Assembly (NCBI GenBank): GCA_902803195.1
Contig: CADCOX010000086.1
Span: forward strand, 1-8,571
Direction: 5' to 3'
Origin: an uncultured Bacteroidales bacterium
Lineage (GTDB): Bacteria > Bacteroidota > Bacteroidia > Bacteroidales > Bacteroidaceae
DNA: 8,571 nt
Below are positions 6,929 through 8,571 of this stretch, piece after piece (position 1 is the stretch's first letter; each line of letters opens with the position of its first letter). The position numbers and the translations under genes were made by a program. The notes beneath the pieces are model-generated. The model saw only the letters and a list, made by a program, of their open reading frames with translations. It made no database searches and was not told where the DNA came from.

Positions 6929-8571
6929 TTATTTCGCCGTAAGAGATGAGATGGCATTGGTTGTCCCTACATGTGAGCTGCCCAGATAGAGGCCGTGCCA
7001 AGACGTAGTGGCGTCCGTAGGAGCCGACGTGGAGTACTTGACAGTGTACTTGCTGCCTTTGACCATTCCCTTGGCCGTGAACAGGGAAAGCGAACTGGTG
7101 CAGGAGCCTTCGAAGCTGTAGGTGACTAAGTTGTTGCCGTTGGCATCAGCCAGCGTGTAATAGCGATTCGGCTGATAGCTGACGCTGGACGTATAGAAGG
7201 CATAGCCCTGCGCGGCATTCGAGAGGGTAATGGAACTGCTACCGCCGCCCTGCGCGGCGCCGGCACTGATGCCGATGCCCGTACCCGTGATTTGGATGTA
7301 GGAATTGTTGTCGCAGTCGAAGCCTTCCTCTGGCGAGCCTTTCGTCGTATAGGCGAAGACAGCGCCATTGCCTATCGTGATAGCCCCCGAGGAACCGGCA
7401 TTACTGTCGACGGAATCGTTGCCATAACCATAGCAGACGGTGACTCCGCCATCAAAGATAATCTTGCCTGCTGAGTTGATACAATCGTCGTAGCATTTGA
7501 AATAATGATTGCCACCGGCGATGGTGACGCCGCTCTTCGACTCCAGTCCCTCGGCTCCGCTCGTCTTGGTGGAGACTTCGGTGGTGCCGCCGTAGAGGAC
7601 GACCGCGCAGATGGCCTTGATTGCCTTGGCCGAAGAAGAGCTGTAGGCGCTGCCTGTCGTAGTGACCGTGAGTGTGGGTCCCGTCCCGTCAGCCTTGCCC
7701 TGCGTATAGGACCCCTTGATATTGGTCCAAGTGGAGCCGCCGCCCATACCGCCGCCACCACCGCCGCCTGGACGACCTCCGCCCCAGCCGCCCCAGCCGC
7801 CGCCTCCGCCGCTGGAACTCTGGGTGCCGGAACCGGCAGAGATGCCCTTGCCGGCGTTGCCCGTCATGGTGATGGTGATAATACCTGCATTGAGCGCTAT
7901 GTTGAGAGCCTTCAAGCCCTTGGCACTCTTGACGTCGCTCGAGAGGGTCGTAGGTGCTGCGCTATTCGTGATATTCAGCGAACCGCCGTTCGTCTCGATA
8001 TCCCAGGCTGCGACGCCACGGCCGGCAGTACCCTTGACCGTAGCTGTGATTGAGCCCCCATTGACGACCACCTTTCCCGCTCGGAGAGCCGTGACATAGG
8101 AGGGGTCGGTTGAGTCGCTCGTATCGATAGCGCCACTGGCATTGAGGGTGAGCACGCCATCGTTGACGACGAGGGTCGAATCAGCTTTTATACATTTGGC
8201 ACCTGCAGCCGTGGTCGTGATGCCGAGTGTGCCGCCATTGATGTAGATATTGCCTGAATCCTCGCCTTCGTGGTCGGTGAGTTCACCCGTGTTGACTGTT
8301 CCGTCGAGATCGCATTGGATGCCATCATCGCCAACGCCTGCGATGGTGAGCGTGCCGCTCTCCATGAGGAAGTACTCGTCGCATGAGAGGCCGTCCTTCG
8401 CGGCTGCTGCGATGGTGATGTCGGCGTTCTTCAAGGTCATATACTCAGCACTCTTGATGCCATGGGCATAACGGCCATTGACGATGAGTGAGCCCTTGCC
8501 TTTGAGTTCGAGGTGACCCTTGCAGTAGAGCGCTGACTTCTGGGCAAGGTCCGACGAAGGCGAAGCGCAGT
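6929..8571 (-). CDS. Carbohydrate-binding-domain protein (PF14262 / Cthe_2159-like), 5' end outside the window
   Basis: The frame is open from the window edge at 8571 to the TAA at 6929, giving 546 visible residues with the N-terminus missing. An internal Met at 8440 is not the true start, because family-like sequence (S-L-I-V-N-G-R-Y-A-H-G-I-K-S-A-E-Y) continues upstream of it. The protein shows repeated short Gly- and Asp-rich strands: DGLSCDEYFLMESGTLTIAG, DDGIQCD, K-G-L-K-A-L-N, GNAGKGISAG, GAEGLESKSG, DDCINSAGKIIFDGG and GFDCDNN. These are typical of the PF14262 family, whose studied member Cthe_2159 is a calcium-binding parallel beta-helix that binds cellulose and polygalacturonate. A Gly/Trp-rich low-complexity segment is encoded at about 7733-7816. 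The C-terminal ~75 residues (from YYTLADANGNNLVTYSFEG) look like a separate small beta module. Export and surface location are inferred from the family; the signal peptide would lie outside the window. A role in binding or adhesion to polysaccharide is likely, but the ligand is unknown. Confidence 0.8.
   Translation of the reverse strand, partial: CASPSSDLAQKSALYCKGHLELKGKGSLIVNGRYAHGIKSAEYMTLKNADITIAAAAKDGLSCDEYFLMESGTLTIAGVGDDGIQCDLDGTVNTGELTDHEGEDSGNIYINGGTLGITTTAAGAKCIKADSTLVVNDGVLTLNASGAIDTSDSTDPSYVTALRAGKVVVNGGSITATVKGTAGRGVAAWDIETNGGSLNITNSAAPTTLSSDVKSAKGLKALNIALNAGIITITMTGNAGKGISAGSGTQSSSGGGGGWGGWGGGRPGGGGGGGMGGGSTWTNIKGSYTQGKADGTGPTLTVTTTGSAYSSSSAKAIKAICAVVLYGGTTEVSTKTSGAEGLESKSGVTIAGGNHYFKCYDDCINSAGKIIFDGGVTVCYGYGNDSVDSNAGSSGAITIGNGAVFAYTTKGSPEEGFDCDNNSYIQITGTGIGISAGAAQGGGSSSITLSNAAQGYAFYTSSVSYQPNRYYTLADANGNNLVTYSFEGSCTSSLSLFTAKGMVKGSKYTVKYSTSAPTDATTSWHGLYLGSSHVGTTNAISSLTAK

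Noticed and set aside
6726..6989. Small plus-strand frames encoding repetitive LLNFSTSQ-type peptides
   Set aside because: These are translations of the 8-bp tandem array running across the terminator, with no coding signature.
7716..8099. Proline-rich plus-strand frame opposite the Gly-rich segment
   Set aside because: Poly-proline is simply the antisense reading of glycine codons in the PF14262-like gene.
8438..8440. ATG on the minus strand as the start of the PF14262-like protein
   Set aside because: The reading frame continues upstream to the window edge with family-like sequence, so this Met is internal and the real start is outside the window.

Overview
The window looks like chromosomal housekeeping DNA from a Bacteroidota member, most likely order Bacteroidales and plausibly a Prevotella-like genus. 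The evidence is a fused MurF-alanine racemase gene, a GSCFA-domain protein, an SDR-type L-threonine dehydrogenase, a PF14262-type carbohydrate-binding protein, and four correctly oriented matches to the Bacteroidota -7 promoter element TAnnTTTG. Coding sequence is GC-rich with strongly GC-biased third positions, which is why several long antisense frames stay open without being genes. The genus is inference from gene content, not proven.

Layout. Positions 1-173 (minus) hold the N-terminus of 1-deoxy-D-xylulose-5-phosphate synthase (dxs), cut by the window edge. A short 80-bp divergent spacer with one -7 element per direction separates it from a GSCFA-domain protein (254-1174, plus). A 205-bp spacer with two runs of an 8-bp tandem repeat leads directly to the start codon of murF-alr (1380-3881, plus). 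That gene encodes D-Ala-D-Ala-adding ligase and alanine racemase in one chain, and its racemase half carries an in-frame 42-bp heptamer repeat in a low-complexity insertion. The 451-bp spacer 3882-4332 holds no convincing gene. It contains a palindrome over the murF-alr stop codon, a roughly 22.5-bp tandem array with a small palindrome at each unit junction, a perfect hairpin and a probable bidirectional terminator. Then come kbl (4333-5520, minus) and, divergently, an SDR threonine dehydrogenase (5759-6715, plus). An array of about 17 octamers and a strong bidirectional terminator separate that gene from a large partial PF14262-like protein (6929-8571, minus).

How the genes work together. 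The threonine dehydrogenase and Kbl catalyse the two consecutive steps threonine -> 2-amino-3-ketobutyrate -> glycine + acetyl-CoA, and share a divergent promoter region. MurF-Alr makes D-alanine and attaches D-Ala-D-Ala to the peptidoglycan precursor; Dxs starts the MEP isoprenoid pathway, which supplies the lipid carrier for the same wall synthesis. The GSCFA protein has an SGNH-hydrolase-like signature but no assigned reaction. The last gene is probably an exported beta-helical polysaccharide-binding protein.

I see no defence system, mobile element, CRISPR array, tRNA or rRNA. The unusual content is the set of short-period tandem repeats (7, 8 and about 22.5 bp). They sit at a gene start, inside an essential gene, between convergent genes and just before a terminator.
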